This document shows positions 22,194-31,792 of a stretch of DNA of 64,000 nucleotides, one piece after another (the stretch's first letter is position 1; every line of letters starts with the position of its first letter). Position numbers and translations under genes: made by a program. This DNA is from Eremothecium cymbalariae DBVPG#7215. Its lineage: Eukaryota; Ascomycota; Saccharomycetes; Saccharomycetales; Saccharomycetaceae. The stretch spans positions 1,054,001 through 1,118,000 of the forward strand of contig NC_016450.1 of assembly GCF_000235365.1 (NCBI RefSeq). Reading direction: 5' to 3'. The notes beneath the pieces are model-generated. The model was not told the DNA's origin. It ran no database searches and saw only the letters and a list, made by a program, of their open reading frames with translations.

Positions 22194-22728
22194 ATAAAGT
22201 TTTGCGTTATTCATCATGACAAGAAGTAACAGTTTCTCTTTTCTTTTGAGACTAAAAAACAAAAATACATAGCTGGCGAGGGACGGAGGGATAGGAGAGA
22301 TGGTGAGTCAATCAATTGATATATACTATATTGATTATTCATCTTAGTTACAAGAAGAAAAAAAACACTGGGGAAGAGGGAGAGAGAGAGAGAGAGATAA
22401 CGCTGTTAACGATTCTTTTGAAAATGGTATAAAAGGGTAAAAACAAAAAAAGAGAAGTATAAATTAATTAAATATAATTAAAGGTTTTTATATTTGGAAT
22501 TTTATTTCACGCTTACAATCACAACACGATCAACCTATCATCGTTCTTATACAAAGCCAGATGGAATTCGTTATATATATGTATATATAGTTTGAACCGT
22601 TTTTTATCTTTTGCTGCGTCCGGTTACACAACATTAAGTAAACTTCCCCTCCCCCAGGGAAGAAAAACTCTTGGCAGGAAGGAAAAAGAAAAAAAACTTT
22701 CAAGTACATTAACACAAAAATTTGCATG
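22194..22728. other. Convergent spacer, orphan gene / CWC21
   Basis: AT-rich 3' region of about 535 bp with a GA repeat (about 22381-22397) and A-runs. No gene is visible. Confidence 0.5.
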
Positions 22729-23139
22729 TCAATCATCATTTAAATTAACATCCCCCACGGCCGGAGTTCTTTTTTTCCGAGTGGTATACACAGTCCTGAC
22801 GCGATCATGCTCCCGTAATTGCTTTTGTAACTCATCTCGTAGCTCATCGCACTTCCTGGTTATCTCGTTTTCGTCATAATTGCCAGCATCCTCCAATTGA
22901 TCCCGAAGTTCGCTTACCTGCAGCTCCACTTGCCTTCTATCGAGCCTCTTTAGTATACTATCATCAACTGTCTTCGCCCTAGTTCCCTTCGAGACATCTC
23001 TTTTACCGTTGGACTTCTCCTGTCTAGCCAAAAAATTCTTCACATTCTTCTTACCTTCATTGTCAGCTAACGACCGCTGTATATGGCCCGAAGTTGAAGA
23101 TCCCTTCGAACTTTTAAGCCCAATCCCATTATATGACAT
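22729..23139 (-). CDS. CWC21: Cwc21, spliceosome-associated protein (SRm300/SRRM2 N-terminal homolog)
   Basis: The 136 residues equal the S. cerevisiae length almost exactly. The invariant N-terminus MSYNGIGLKSSKGSSTSGHI identifies the family: this segment threads through the spliceosome active-site core. The cwf21 domain follows at about residues 70-115 (RRQVELQVSELRDQLE). Cwc21 binds Prp8 and Snu114 and modulates 5' splice-site handling. In S. cerevisiae CWC21 (YDR482C) lies between PHO8 and KRE2; here the order is kept, with OAZ1, an inserted Fanzor-like gene and an aquaporin added in between. Confidence 0.95.
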   Translation of the reverse strand: MSYNGIGLKSSKGSSTSGHIQRSLADNEGKKNVKNFLARQEKSNGKRDVSKGTRAKTVDDSILKRLDRRQVELQVSELRDQLEDAGNYDENEITRKCDELRDELQKQLREHDRVRTVYTTRKKRTPAVGDVNLNDD

Positions 23140-24977
23140 GTCTCTTCCTCCGCTTTCCTTCTTTCGTAAACTAGCTTGTATATTATCTATATATGCATCC
23201 TAGTTTGTGCATGTAGTAAGAGAGAGCTTTAACAAAAAAAAACGCTCTAAGGATACTCCGTACAATAAGCTTTACAGATCTGTCCATATATTGGGTTAAG
23301 AACACCTACAAATACCAAAAAGCACTCGGCGCATTTTGCTCCGGTTTACCTTAAGTCGTCTCGGTTACAGTATTCCATGGAGTGGTACTTCATGATACGT
23401 ATGCTCATTAAGTTTCGAACAATCTAAAACCTTCCGTGTGTCTAAAAGTATGTAGTAACAAGATAAAAAAAGAAATCTCCCTTCGTTATGTATCGTTGAG
23501 CATCGTCGTAATGATCAGCAAAGACGTCAGAAGTTCGAAATCATGTTGAAACGAATTCAAAAGGTGACGATGCTCGAACCTGCTCGCTTCTGCAGCACTG
23601 AAATCCTCTTTTTTTCGGATAGATCGATAACCTCTAGAAGGGTCGTCCGCCGCAAGGGAATTTATGAAGGCGAGAGAGTCTTAGCGTACATATCTACAAC
23701 CCTTTTCTGAAGGTTACGAGAGTCCATATTTCTCGAATCAGCCCAATTCACAGTCTAAGTAACACGTCCTATTTCCTCTTGTAGGAAACCCACCTATTTC
23801 AGGAGTCACTTTTAGGATACGCATCTCACGTGACCTGTTTCCAAGGCAACAAACACTCACACAATTTATTGTCTCTTGTGGAGCTGGATGTCGAAGACGT
23901 GATGTGGAAATAATAAAGAACTGCATGAACCTCTTTCTCTCCTATTCACTATCTTGTCTCCAATGATGTCGCATATGAAGTCATGAGGTGTCGCCGTCAG
24001 TATTGTAAATTCCGATTCAACAACTGTGCAGGAAATTGCATACTGTATTCGTCTGATTTAACTAGCCTGATGACGATAACTCTTGTCATCGCATATGCAT
24101 ATGTTTGCCTGAACCAGTTTGTCCTCGGAAATTTACAACTATAAACGAACCTGTTCACTACTCCTTCTGGCCCGTTGAGTTGTGCATCGTCTGCGTCAGC
24201 CGCATCCTACTACCTCGGGGAGAGAGCGAGGAATTATTCTTTCCAACGAGATACGCAAAAAGGTAGTTGAACAAAAGTGTTAAGTTCTTAGAGTTACGCG
24301 CATTATACAAGGCAGTAAAAGAAGTTCGGTTTTATTTTTGCTGTGCAATTTTGTTGATATCTTATGTGGTCTATGCATTACACATCCATCGATACATAAA
24401 TTTATATACCGAAGCATGTGCTTTATCTCCCCAGCCCGAAGACTGGCGAAACTCCTAAGGGCAGCATGGCCCCCGACTGTTAACAGGAAAACCCGCCAAC
24501 AGTCATTGCAGCAAAAATATGGAAAAAAAAACCGGTATTTTATGGTTTGGGTACCATCACTGCCTTGAATTAAAGTGTGCGTCCTGTGACGATAAAAGAG
24601 GTGGTGCAGTGAGACTTTGAGGAACTGCTCGAGGCATGTGTCACGAGATTCGGACGAGATAAGCGCGCAGATCCTCAATGTCAGCCTTTCGTTGGAAGAA
24701 AGACCAGGCCCAACCTCTGAGAGACAAAAATTTGAAAAGATTAAATGGAAACTTCACAGGGTAGTGTAATTACCAGCAGTATTTATAGGTTTTTGGTTTT
24801 TATTTCCTTTCTGACTTAGATCTGATAACCTTTGCCCGGATCAAAAGTCTACTTAAGATCGGTCAAAAAAGTATTGCCAGGATTTCCGAAAGGGGCAAAA
24901 ACAAAACTAACTCCCAACAGAGATTCAATTAACATCTATACATCACAAGATAAATGAGAATATATATTGTGTTAGAT
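23140..24977. other. CWC21 upstream region and 3' flank of the Fanzor-like gene
   Basis: About 1.8 kb with no recognisable gene. The part near 24.7-24.98 kb directly follows the nuclease stop codon and is where a guide RNA of a TnpB-like system would be expected. TTTCCGAAA at about 24885 resembles part of a centromere CDEIII but lacks the other elements. The small open frames here are not convincing. Confidence 0.45.
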
Positions 24978-26234
24978 TCATGCAATTTCACCAAGATACT
25001 TGAGAAGAATGTTTTTAGCTGCATTATGGTCTCTGTCGAAGATAGACTCGCAATTGCCACATTTGAAAACTTTTGAGGCACCAATATTGCTACGGGTGCC
25101 ACAGGACGAGCACGTTTTAGTTGTAAATTCTTCATCGACTTCGATGACGGTTGTGTTCTCGTAGTGGCGAGCCTTGTTTTTAAGTCTCTGCACAAATAAG
25201 CAGTGTTTCATATTTGCTAGGTTTGCTTTCACTCTGCGGTTGGCTTTCTTGAAGTTATGGAAGTTCAGCACGGGGATCAAGATGTAGTTATATTTACTAG
25301 CCAAAAGACTAGAGGCCTTCCGATGAACGTCGTTGGCCAGATTTTTCTTCTTTTGATACAGCCTGCGTATTACTTTTCTTCGGTTCCTTATTTTTAGTTT
25401 ACGGTATTGCTTGGGAAGAGCACATTTTGATCGCAGCTTATGGATATCAGATTGCAAAGATCTTAGCCTCCTATCCAGATGCTGCAGTTTTAGGTAGCCG
25501 TCCTCACCTATTTCGAGGACCTTTTGGGAACTATCATAAGTTGTTAAAAACGTCCTTACACCAGGATCAATCGCAACCGCATTAACTGATTGATCAGGCT
25601 TTGGAATTTGAACTTTCGATTCAAATGGGATTACAAGAAACCATTTACGGTATTCTCTTATTAGTCGAGAATCATGAGGTAACTTTTCAGGAAGCGGTTC
25701 AGTACTTCTTAAAGTTTTGGCATTAAACAAGTCATAGAATATCCCACGGCTTAACCCCCATACCTTCTTTTCTACCGCCATGCTCTGTTTGTCTCTTATT
25801 CTTTTGAAATGCAGTTTAAATGGCTTCAATGACTTTTTAGATTTAGCCAAATTTGTTCTATAATCTTTGTCAAAGTCTCTGAGACCGTTATCCTTGATCA
25901 AAAATGGTACTTGTTTGAGATATGTTATTTTGGGGTCCTCATCGTAATTGTAGTTCTTTTTCAATGGTGTCACTTCTCTAAGATGCTTTAATTTCATTTT
26001 CACTTTGGTACCTTTCGCTTTGGCTTCTTTGCCCATCCTAATACGCTCTGCCACTGCCAAATTATACATATGTCTTGTAGCCGTTAACCATAACTGAAGT
26101 GTCTGCTTCTGTTCTCTGGTAGGATAGATTCTAATAGTCTTTGGCTTCCAAAACTCTTTACTGACACCCGGATCTTCTATTTTCTGGGTCCTAATCAGAA
26201 CTTGATCATTGGCATCCATTCCATGATCTATCAT
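24978..26234 (-). CDS. Fanzor / TnpB-family RNA-guided nuclease (eukaryotic, probably acquired horizontally)
   Basis: The intact frame encodes 418 residues. The N-terminal part (31-65: PKTIRIYPTREQKQTLQLWL, then RHMYNLAV) is the TnpB wedge/helix-turn-helix signature. RuvC-I is AIDPGVRTF with Asp223. A long basic bridge region follows (about 250-310). At the usual RuvC-II position the sequence is ILIPVLNF, lacking the expected Glu, while VIEVDEEFTTKTCSSCG supplies Glu368/369 just before the zinc finger; this relocated glutamate is described for Fanzors and related TnpBs. The zinc ribbon is Cys375, Cys378, Cys392 and Cys395; RuvC-III is FDRDHNAAKNILLK (Asp400/402). All catalytic acids are present, so activity is possible. 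An upstream frame starting at ATG 26347 would join it if the T8 run at 26268-26275 were one base longer. Family members cut DNA guided by an RNA from the element's 3' end. Confidence 0.92.
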   Translation of the reverse strand: MIDHGMDANDQVLIRTQKIEDPGVSKEFWKPKTIRIYPTREQKQTLQLWLTATRHMYNLAVAERIRMGKEAKAKGTKVKMKLKHLREVTPLKKNYNYDEDPKITYLKQVPFLIKDNGLRDFDKDYRTNLAKSKKSLKPFKLHFKRIRDKQSMAVEKKVWGLSRGIFYDLFNAKTLRSTEPLPEKLPHDSRLIREYRKWFLVIPFESKVQIPKPDQSVNAVAIDPGVRTFLTTYDSSQKVLEIGEDGYLKLQHLDRRLRSLQSDIHKLRSKCALPKQYRKLKIRNRRKVIRRLYQKKKNLANDVHRKASSLLASKYNYILIPVLNFHNFKKANRRVKANLANMKHCLFVQRLKNKARHYENTTVIEVDEEFTTKTCSSCGTRSNIGASKVFKCGNCESIFDRDHNAAKNILLKYLGEIA

Positions 26235-26267
26235 TTTAAATGAAGTCCAACTAGGTATATCTAGCTG

Positions 26268-26275
26268 TTTTTTTT
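26268..26275 (-). other. Homopolymer break separating the Fanzor N-terminus
   Basis: On the coding strand an A8 run sits between a short frame starting at 26347 (MPIFPAKRQATLKNK...) and the long nuclease frame. One more A would fuse them without stops, passing through QLDIPSWTSFK into the ATG at 26234, for about 455 residues. This suggests an indel or sequencing error. Confidence 0.6.
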
Positions 26276-26347
26276 CAAATCATTACCTTGTTGTAACACC
26301 AACTTATTTTTCAGTGTAGCCTGTCTCTTAGCAGGGAAAATAGGCAT

Positions 26348-28666
26348 CTTAAATCACCACAAATTATTATTCTAAAATTTTATTTTTATTATTATTTAAA
26401 CTATATATACAATCAGAAACTTATTAGATCAATTATCCTAAGCACCTTGAGATCAAGACATGTCTTATATATAAAAACTTGGATTTGGTCGATCTATACT
26501 ATTCGACGTTGATGTGCATTTTAACATCTTGATCTAAATTTTCACTACAACTCCCATGTTGATGTAAGCGCCGGCGGTTTAGAACAGGAAACTTCTTACT
26601 GTTTAAGGAATACTTTTGGCTCCTCATCTTAGCAACATAAACGATATAACCAATTTTAAAACGTCAGTAACTTTGGTCATATGTTAAAAAGCACATTTGA
26701 CATTATTACTGCATACTTTATAAAAACGCGTCCAAAATAAAATAAGACTCCTATATATGGATGTAAAAATATGGCGTCTGGAAATGGTCCTTAAAAAGTA
26801 CAATAGAGTTACATAGACATAGATTTAGATCCGTAGATCTTAAGACTTCTAGATGCCTTTTATCGCGTCCGTGGTAAAAGGGTTCGGAGATCGTCAACAC
26901 GTTAAGCATTTTACATCCAAACACCGCGTTATAAAAGGCGGCTACGGGTGCCTTCGAGGAGCGCTACTCCTCTCTCGAAGCACAATAAGGCTGAGTTTAT
27001 ACTGTAAGACAGACTGAGTTTAATAAATATCTCTTCCAAAGAATTGGGGAGTGGAGATAATCATGTATCTCAATATCAAAGTAGATTATTGTAGCTGGTC
27101 ACGAGACACTTTGATCCGTATCCGTAAGCCTGATGATCCACTGGAATAATTTTATACATACTCGATTAGCAGGTAGCCTTTGTAACTATGAAAAATTAAT
27201 GGAGGCCTGCCCTTTTCGACAGGTGAAATCAGCCAATAATGGAATCAACCGTTCTTCATAGCAGGTAAAGCGATGGTCGTGTCATGGACACTTAAGTGGG
27301 TGCTAGATCAACCTAATGAGGAATTGACTGCTTCTACTAATTCAGAGGCCTCCAACACTCGTGTTTTATCTACGATCATTATAGTGGATCAGAAAAGATA
27401 GATAGATAGGATTATCTCATAGCAATACCAACTTACCCGCGTAAGCTTGCGAAGAAAATCGCTACCCTAAAGTGGAATCAAAATTCTGACCCTGCTATAT
27501 TATAGCATTTTAATAGAATCCCTTTTCAACTAAGGAATAAGAATGCTCTCCTCCAACAGTCCAACATGTAATGGCGTCTAATTGATTGATTTAGCGCCCA
27601 GACTATGATGTGGGTAGAAATAAGCTCATGCATCCATTAGCTAAATGGCTAACTCGTGTCTTGACCTCAGGCTTGACGAAGATAAAAGACACCTAGAAAA
27701 CGCCAAAAAGTACACCGATGGGGTTTGTGTCGCCTACGATAGACACATTATACCTTAAAACTTTCGATCTTTACAGCATTAATTAATCATACAAAATATA
27801 TTATTCTCTCAGATAATCCCCAAAGGACCTATTTGCTTAGGTGATACCTCGCTGATCCCCATTTAACCCCAACTTTCTGTGCTTCCATAGACGGCCATCG
27901 TAACTGTATCACGTCTTACAGCTCTTATTTCTGATAATTGGTGAAAACCAGCACATATTTCGCGTAGAATCTTATGCCTCAAACCTTTTACTACCTCTCT
28001 ATGTCCTGTATCTTCGAAAATTTCCAAAGCGCGTGTAGCCAAACCGTTTGAGGATGAGATAGAAAAGTAACTTCCAAAATAGGAAATTATATTCAAAACT
28101 GTTTCACATTATGCATTATGCTAGGGATGTGAGATGGGAACTTTACGAACAGGCAGCAGGACAAAAGTTCAGGAAGAATGGGAGTGCAGAGCTGTGGAAG
28201 AACACGAAAGCCACTAACCAAAAAACACATATAACTAAACTGGAAATTTAATTCATAGCTGTTTTCCTCTAGGCGCTGAATGCATGTGCCTGTCTCTGGT
28301 TGTCTTCTCTTCAGTTAGCCTTCGAACAACTTCGAGTATATCCCCGGTGTTAATGTGTTTCTTACCTGTGATATCCACAAAATGGTGTTCGTGAAGGTTT
28401 CAAAAAATGTTATACTACCACGGCAGGGTATTTAGAGCCAGAAAACCGAAGATCCTCTGTCCTGTATGACTGTTTCCAGCATTTGGATGGCTCTACATTC
28501 AGGCTTTGCTCAATATACCATCACATAAATACAACTAGCATAAAATATACATTTTTCATTAAACAAAAGTCTTGAGTTTAGCTAAATAGGCTACATAACA
28601 ATTGTAATGGCGTATCAAACACATTAAAACTCAGTATTAAGGATAACAGACCCATTTTCTGAACCA
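26348..28666. other. Gene-poor AT-rich stretch with decayed sequence
   Basis: About 2.3 kb between the Fanzor-like gene and OAZ1. Several short coding-like pieces end at stops within 30-50 codons (for example plus strand near 27063-27150, 27271-27400 and 27644-27760), but none is recognisable. An imperfect hairpin of GTGC..TTCGA..GGAG type lies at about 26948-26983. It is best described as decayed insertion DNA. Confidence 0.4.
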
Positions 28667-29468
28667 TCAACATTCAAAACGAATCGTTATAAAATCTGTG
28701 TCGTTCCAACAGACTGGATTTTCATCACCAGTACAGCAGTCACCAAAGTTTTGTACGATTTCTCCACCTATCCAATTTAAATTCTTTAACAAGTCCTTGA
28801 TATTCACTAGATTACTCCTATCAACAAACAATAGCAACCATTGGCAGCCGTGTGGGAATATCTCTAAGTTATTTCCAACTAGCTCCATAATCATAATTAG
28901 CCACTTTTTCAAGTCCATGGCGGTATGGACTCTCCTATCCATAATCACCAACAAGTTCCTGTTGTTGGTGATCGCCTTGTAGAAATGCATGCCATATTGT
29001 TCGAGGATCACCCCATAAAGATCCCCAATTTGTTGAAAATCAGGATACTTATCCTCTGATGAACTCAGCCCTTTGGTAAGACATGTGATCTTCTTCCCTA
29101 CGCGCTTCACTATATGCTTCTGAAACACTCGGTACGATCTAGTATCCTGTGCATCATCGCCGCCTGAACGCATGTTAGGGAAGACAAGAAACCTTGATTC
29201 CATTACGGAAATGAAATCCCAGTATAACTCGATCAACTGATCGGCACTGATAGCAAGAAGTTCCCTAGATGTGTCACGCTAACCATTCCGAGAATCCAGC
29301 CTGGGGAGAAAAGCGATATTCAACCATACAAGGCTGAAGATAGTCTGCTTTTGTATGTTTCGCTAGTTGCTTTACTGAAAAAGACACACTCTTAGGTACA
29401 TCTGTCGTTATGGAATTTAAAAATTTGGCTATCTCTTGTTCTTTCTTCTCCAACTGACTCATAACCAT
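28667..29468 (-). CDS. OAZ1: Ornithine decarboxylase antizyme, decoded by +1 frameshifting
   Basis: Two overlapping frames encode one protein. Frame 1 starts at 29468 and gives 64 residues ending GFSEWLA before TGA at 29276-29274. Frame 2 continues from GAC at 29275 through DTSRELLAISADQLIELYWD to the stop at 28667, ending DFITIRFEC. S. cerevisiae Oaz1 has the same plan: 68 residues ending in WCA, then a TGA, then DIPLD..., finishing NFVILEFEC. The conserved second-frame blocks are LYWDFISVMESRF and LKNLNWIGGEIV. The joined product would be about 266 residues. Antizyme binds ornithine decarboxylase monomers and sends them to the proteasome; polyamines raise frameshifting and so close a feedback loop. 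Conceptual annotation as two genes would be wrong. Confidence 0.94.
29273..29279 (-). promoter_or_regulatory. Programmed +1 frameshift site (GCG TGA C)
   Basis: The coding strand reads TTA GCG TGA C. The ribosome pauses at the slow TGA stop with Ala-tRNA on GCG and moves forward one base to GAC. The heptamer core GCG-TGA-C is identical to the site used by S. cerevisiae OAZ1. Confidence 0.88.
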
Positions 29469-31792
29469 TTTGAATCCTACACTTATTTATATTCTAGTGA
29501 TGTAACTTGTTTCCATTTGAGGACACCTTTGTTTGAGGATGAAAGCTTGTGGGAGCTTTTTTTGGTTTTAAAACCCGAATAACAACCTTTGTACAGCACA
29601 TTTATTGGAGAACGTCGAAGTACATGGAAACTTTAAGACCTGCGCGAGTATGTATCTTTCATAAAAGCTATCCATGTAGGCCCTCAGATTCTTACGCCCC
29701 TGCAAGAGAGCATGCATACAAACTCTAGTTGTTTAATATGGTGTACGGAGCCTTGAGTGTGATAAGACATCTAAGAAAGGGACCATATTTCCTGAACAAG
29801 TGGTTTCTTGGTAACTACATGTACGTACTTACTTTTTATATGGGACTGATATAATAACAGGCCATGATGGAGAGCAGCCGCTGTTCAACAGATCAAAGTT
29901 CTTTATTCACGAAGAGAGCCTATTTTAATGTGGTGTCTGTCATATCGGCATTTGAAGAAAAATGTCACTGTAGTTCGACTGTTTCAGTAAATTTGAAGAG
30001 GAATATGCTAGTTGGAAGTACTGTAGCTAACATGAGCGTGGCACTATTACCAATGCACAGACACAACGCATATCTCTAGGGTTATGTCATCCCACTGAAG
30101 AAGCGTTCAGGTATTAATATTACAAAACACAAATATGTCGTTTACGATCCTGCTAACTCATCTGCACATGCAATATTGAATAAACTCTTATTATACGTTT
30201 CACATCACCATAAAAAAAGCTTGGTCGAGTAGAGATTAACACCAATCAACCTTAATTTTGTCTTTACGATTTTGCTTCTTTGAAAAACACGAAGTATGCA
30301 GGAAATGAAAGTTAAGTTTCTAAAAGCACGATTCAATACTGAAAACTTGCTATATGACATTGTTAAATAACCACTAGAGATGTAGTGCTATCCGAGTCTC
30401 TCTATCTTCATCGCAATAATTGCCAGTGAGTCTATAACGCCAGCCAGCTGGTAGTAGTGTATTTCTTTTTTTGTTTCCGTGCTTCTTTAGGGTTCTTCAA
30501 CCGTTCCTATAATACCACAACAATAATTTTCGACTTTCTGTCCAATAAATCCTTCGGCAAAGAAGCCTCTCGTTCTATATTGAATCTTGATCCATCAAAT
30601 AATTAGTTCCTGCGCAGCTAATTCGCAGTCTCTCTGGGCTTCTTGAAAAGTCTGCAGAATACTAATAACAAGGAGACTCGCAAACCTGAGCTCGTATATA
30701 CTTTCTGACATCGATATACTTCCATTTCCTCGAAAATCCTTAATTTCTTGTGTAGTTCATGATAAATTTATATGGTGCGTCTCAGAGAAAAGACGCAGGT
30801 TCGAGCACTTGCCTTAATCCTGCATATGCTTACATAACCTGATACATACATACATACAATTTTTCACAACTTTTTAACAAACCGCCAAACTCTTCCAACT
30901 GTCAAATCCGAATCCAACAGTCATTTAAAGCTTCGTAGTTATTGTGACTTCCTAGTTTTGCTCTTACTATTAAAATGCTCCCTTCGAGAGTCGTCGTCGG
31001 CCTTGGGAGAGTCGCTGACAATGGCGCCGCCCCTCCTGGTCTACCAAGAGCCTTTTTCTCCGGTAACGCTACTGCACCAACTCTATACGCTAAGCCACTT
31101 TGTATAGACAGGTATTATGTAACCGACAGGCTCGATGGCTGGTTTCCTTTGTTTTATTTCTTATGTATTTTTCAAATAAGCTATAGCAATATTTAAGATG
31201 CGAAAAAAGCCGTAGTTTCGGTCGGTTGTGGAGCTTCTCCTAAGGATTTGTGGAGCTGCAGAAGTTTGCACTAGCTTGATTTTTACTATCGAAAGAAAGT
31301 ACCTTTGAATAACCAAATCAATAAGTATGGAGCGACGTAGGCTAGAGAATTGCTATCATGTGTAAGTAATTTTTTAAGTTTGAGACGTGACATATACGAG
31401 AGGTATATACGCCGTTTTCTCTGGAAAAAAGTAGTACACATATCAGTCGGCAGTGACAATTTTGGGTGTGAAGGAAGGTTGTTAAGTCTGTTGATCAAGG
31501 GGGGAAGGGGTTTTGTTCTATCAAATACCTTCTTTGAACCTGCTTTAGGGATTTTTGCGAGGTTAGTAGGGGGCGTCAGAGATGAGTAAAATTAAATTCG
31601 TAGAGCGTAGAATAGCAAAAAAAAAATTCTATATAAACATGGATGAACCTTGTGGTTAGACCTCTTGCTGTGAGATGCTTGTTCCGTTACAGTTTTGTCG
31701 AATAGAGAGGTCAGTTATCCAGTGGGCTATTCGTTTTAATTTCAAGAAACAGAGCATTCTTGAATTGTTTTAAATTTTAAGTGATAAAAAAT
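29469..31792. other. 2.3-kb spacer upstream of OAZ1 and the aquaporin
   Basis: The region lies between divergent genes. No conserved gene is seen. Short ATG frames at 29864-30079 (71 codons) and 30975-31196 (73 codons; the first 50 resemble a mitochondrial targeting leader in composition) have no recognised homologs. A TTGTGGAGCT direct repeat occurs near 31227 and 31249. Confidence 0.45.

Larger units (their letters stand above)
24700..26400 (-). mobile_element. Fanzor/TnpB-bearing insertion (ends not determined)
   Basis: A TnpB-like gene sits between CWC21 and OAZ1, which are near neighbours in the inferred ancestral order. I found no terminal inverted repeats, no target-site duplication and no transposase or IS607-type serine recombinase reading frame nearby. 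The boundaries are only nominal: nuclease gene plus presumed 3' guide-RNA region. It is probably an immobile relic or a non-autonomous element. Confidence 0.45.

Noticed and set aside
24280..24678. Long minus-strand frame downstream of the Fanzor-like gene as a possible transposase
   Set aside because: It begins at TTG, contains no serine-recombinase or DDE motif and has no recognised domain.
24870..24900. TTTCCGAAA resembling a centromere CDEIII
   Set aside because: Other conserved CDEIII bases do not match, and there is no CDEI plus AT-rich CDEII at the right distance.
27863..28096. 77-codon minus-strand frame near OAZ1
   Set aside because: It lacks an ATG at the start and has no recognised similarity; treated as part of decayed DNA.
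29864..30079. 71-codon ATG frame upstream of OAZ1
   Set aside because: No conserved content; length is within chance expectation.
30975..31196. 73-codon frame with a mitochondrial-leader-like start
   Set aside because: Composition alone is suggestive, but no continuation, intron signals or known homolog could be seen.
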